Positions 63,201 to 64,000 of a DNA stretch of 64,000 nt are shown in pieces. The position numbers and the translations under genes were made by a program. Under the pieces are notes generated by a model. The model saw nothing but the letters and a program-made list of their open reading frames with translations, ran no database searches and was not told the DNA's origin. The DNA is from Blepharisma japonicum (lineage: Eukaryota > Ciliophora > Heterotrichea > Heterotrichida > Blepharismidae). The first letter of the stretch is position 1, and each line of letters starts with the position of its first letter. Location: the NCBI GenBank assembly GCA_949751835.1, contig CATKHK010000016.1, positions 310,001 to 374,000 of the forward strand, in the 5' to 3' direction.

Positions 63201-64000
63201 ATTTACTGAATTTTGTTATAAGAGTGTCACATTCTTCTATTTTTCTCTGCCTATCTTCTATTAAATATTCTTTTTCTTCTATATCTTTGGTATAATCAGA
63301 TCTTTTTTTTGTGAGTTTTGATAAGTCATTTTTTAGACTTTGCTTTTTAATTTCCAGCTCAGGGATCAAACTTAATATTTCTTCTTTTCGTTGACATAGG
63401 GAAATTTCAGTATCTTTATCTATAGAAAAAGTCTTCGAGTTTCTTTCCCCTTGGTTAGATCTAGGCCTTTTAAGATCTCCTGTGGTTTTTCTATATCTTC
63501 CAGGTTCTTCTTTCCATCTAGGTGTTGAATCAGAATAACCAGAGCTTTCTTTTAGATCAATTATTTCATTTTCTAATGCACTTATTTGGTTGTTTGCATC
63601 ATTAAAATCTTGAATGACATTTTCATATTGATATTCCATTTCTGTGATAAATTCTGCGAGATCTGATATTTCATTTTCTAGCTTCTGTCTATTATTCTCA
63701 ATAGAATTTTCACTTTCATCAAAATCGAACTCATCTCTCAGCCCCATAAGCTGCTCTTCCTTCTTCTGCGACAATTCCCTTGCACTCCCAATTTTCATCT
63801 GCAAATTTTCTGACTCATCCCTAAGTTTCTCTGCTTTGCTAAGCAGCAGTTTCATTTCCCTTTTCTTAACATTGATTTTTTCATTCGTATCCCCTTGTAG
63901 TGTGCTTTCAATGCTTTCCAGTTCCCTTTTAAGTTTTCCTATTTCAGCTTCTATTTGTTCTAATTCATTCTTTACTCCATCAATTTGTCTATCAACCCCT
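60262..64000 (-). CDS. Giant coiled-coil protein (C-terminal 1245 aa, continues past the edge)
   Basis: A minus-strand frame open from the right edge of the window to TAA at 60262. UGA at 63133-63135 is read as Trp (RTLWGLVSENPWDG) and joins two long frames. Almost the entire visible part is coiled coil, rich in Glu, Lys, Gln and Leu with few prolines. A short non-coiled hinge lies around 63050-63200, and a Ser/Arg/Lys-rich linker (SDSTPRWKEEPGRYRKTTGD) around 63450-63530. There is no head or motor domain in view. Candidates are a centrosomal, basal-body or cortical filament protein. The start lies outside the window, so the full size is unknown. Confidence 0.85.

Noticed and set aside
1-64000. 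tRNA genes, CRISPR arrays, retrovirus-like or Polinton-like elements
   Set aside because: Searched by eye for T-loop signatures, spaced direct repeats, and reverse transcriptase, capsid or polymerase motifs. None was found.

Overview
The window is macronuclear-type DNA from a heterotrich ciliate, most likely Blepharisma or a close relative. Three signs in the sequence support this. UGA is read as tryptophan, since many conserved proteins run through in-frame TGA, while UAA and UAG stop. Introns are almost all exactly 15 nt (GT...AG with an A at position 10). Genes are packed 20-120 bp apart in AT-rich DNA on both strands. A telomerase-RNA candidate carries 1.5 copies of the heterotrich telomere repeat (CCCTAACA). 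Every gene model below was rebuilt with UGA=Trp and with the 15-nt introns removed.

Layout. 1-838: an interrupted, unassigned open stretch. 839-14793: compact housekeeping genes: two small nuclear or membrane proteins, the APC/C activator Cdh1, an unknown Ser/Lys-rich protein, a kinesin-2, V-ATPase subunit a, a choline/ethanolamine phosphotransferase, a syntaxin, an unknown protein and a TPR protein. 15161-15357: candidate telomerase RNA gene. 15950-30186: cathepsin L-like protease, Sec24, an unknown protein, mitoribosomal mS34, two NDR kinases converging on a GcvT gene between them, a 100-aa unknown membrane protein, a voltage-sensor/cyclase-like fusion and a zinc-finger protein.

30368-50139: a tandem array of twelve cathepsin B-like units, all on the minus strand. 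The three left-most units keep the catalytic Cys, His and Asn. The next nine have lost Cys and His where these can be seen, and sometimes Asn, yet four of them keep full open frames and signal peptides (units 4, 6, 8, 9). The other five are fragments or disrupted. The array also holds a foreign-looking segment, a 192-bp TA-flanked insertion, a palindromic element upstream of most units, and a segmental duplication that copied the start of the neighbouring STIMATE-like gene.

50714-64000: compact housekeeping genes again: STIMATE-like protein, beta-COP, Bre1-type RING E3 ligase, CTP synthase, PRMT5, and a giant coiled-coil protein that runs off the right edge.

Several genes share processes: Sec24, beta-COP, syntaxin and V-ATPase in secretory and endosomal traffic that would also handle the secreted cathepsins; Cdh1 and NDR kinases in cell-cycle control; Bre1 and PRMT5 in histone modification. 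No operon logic is implied.
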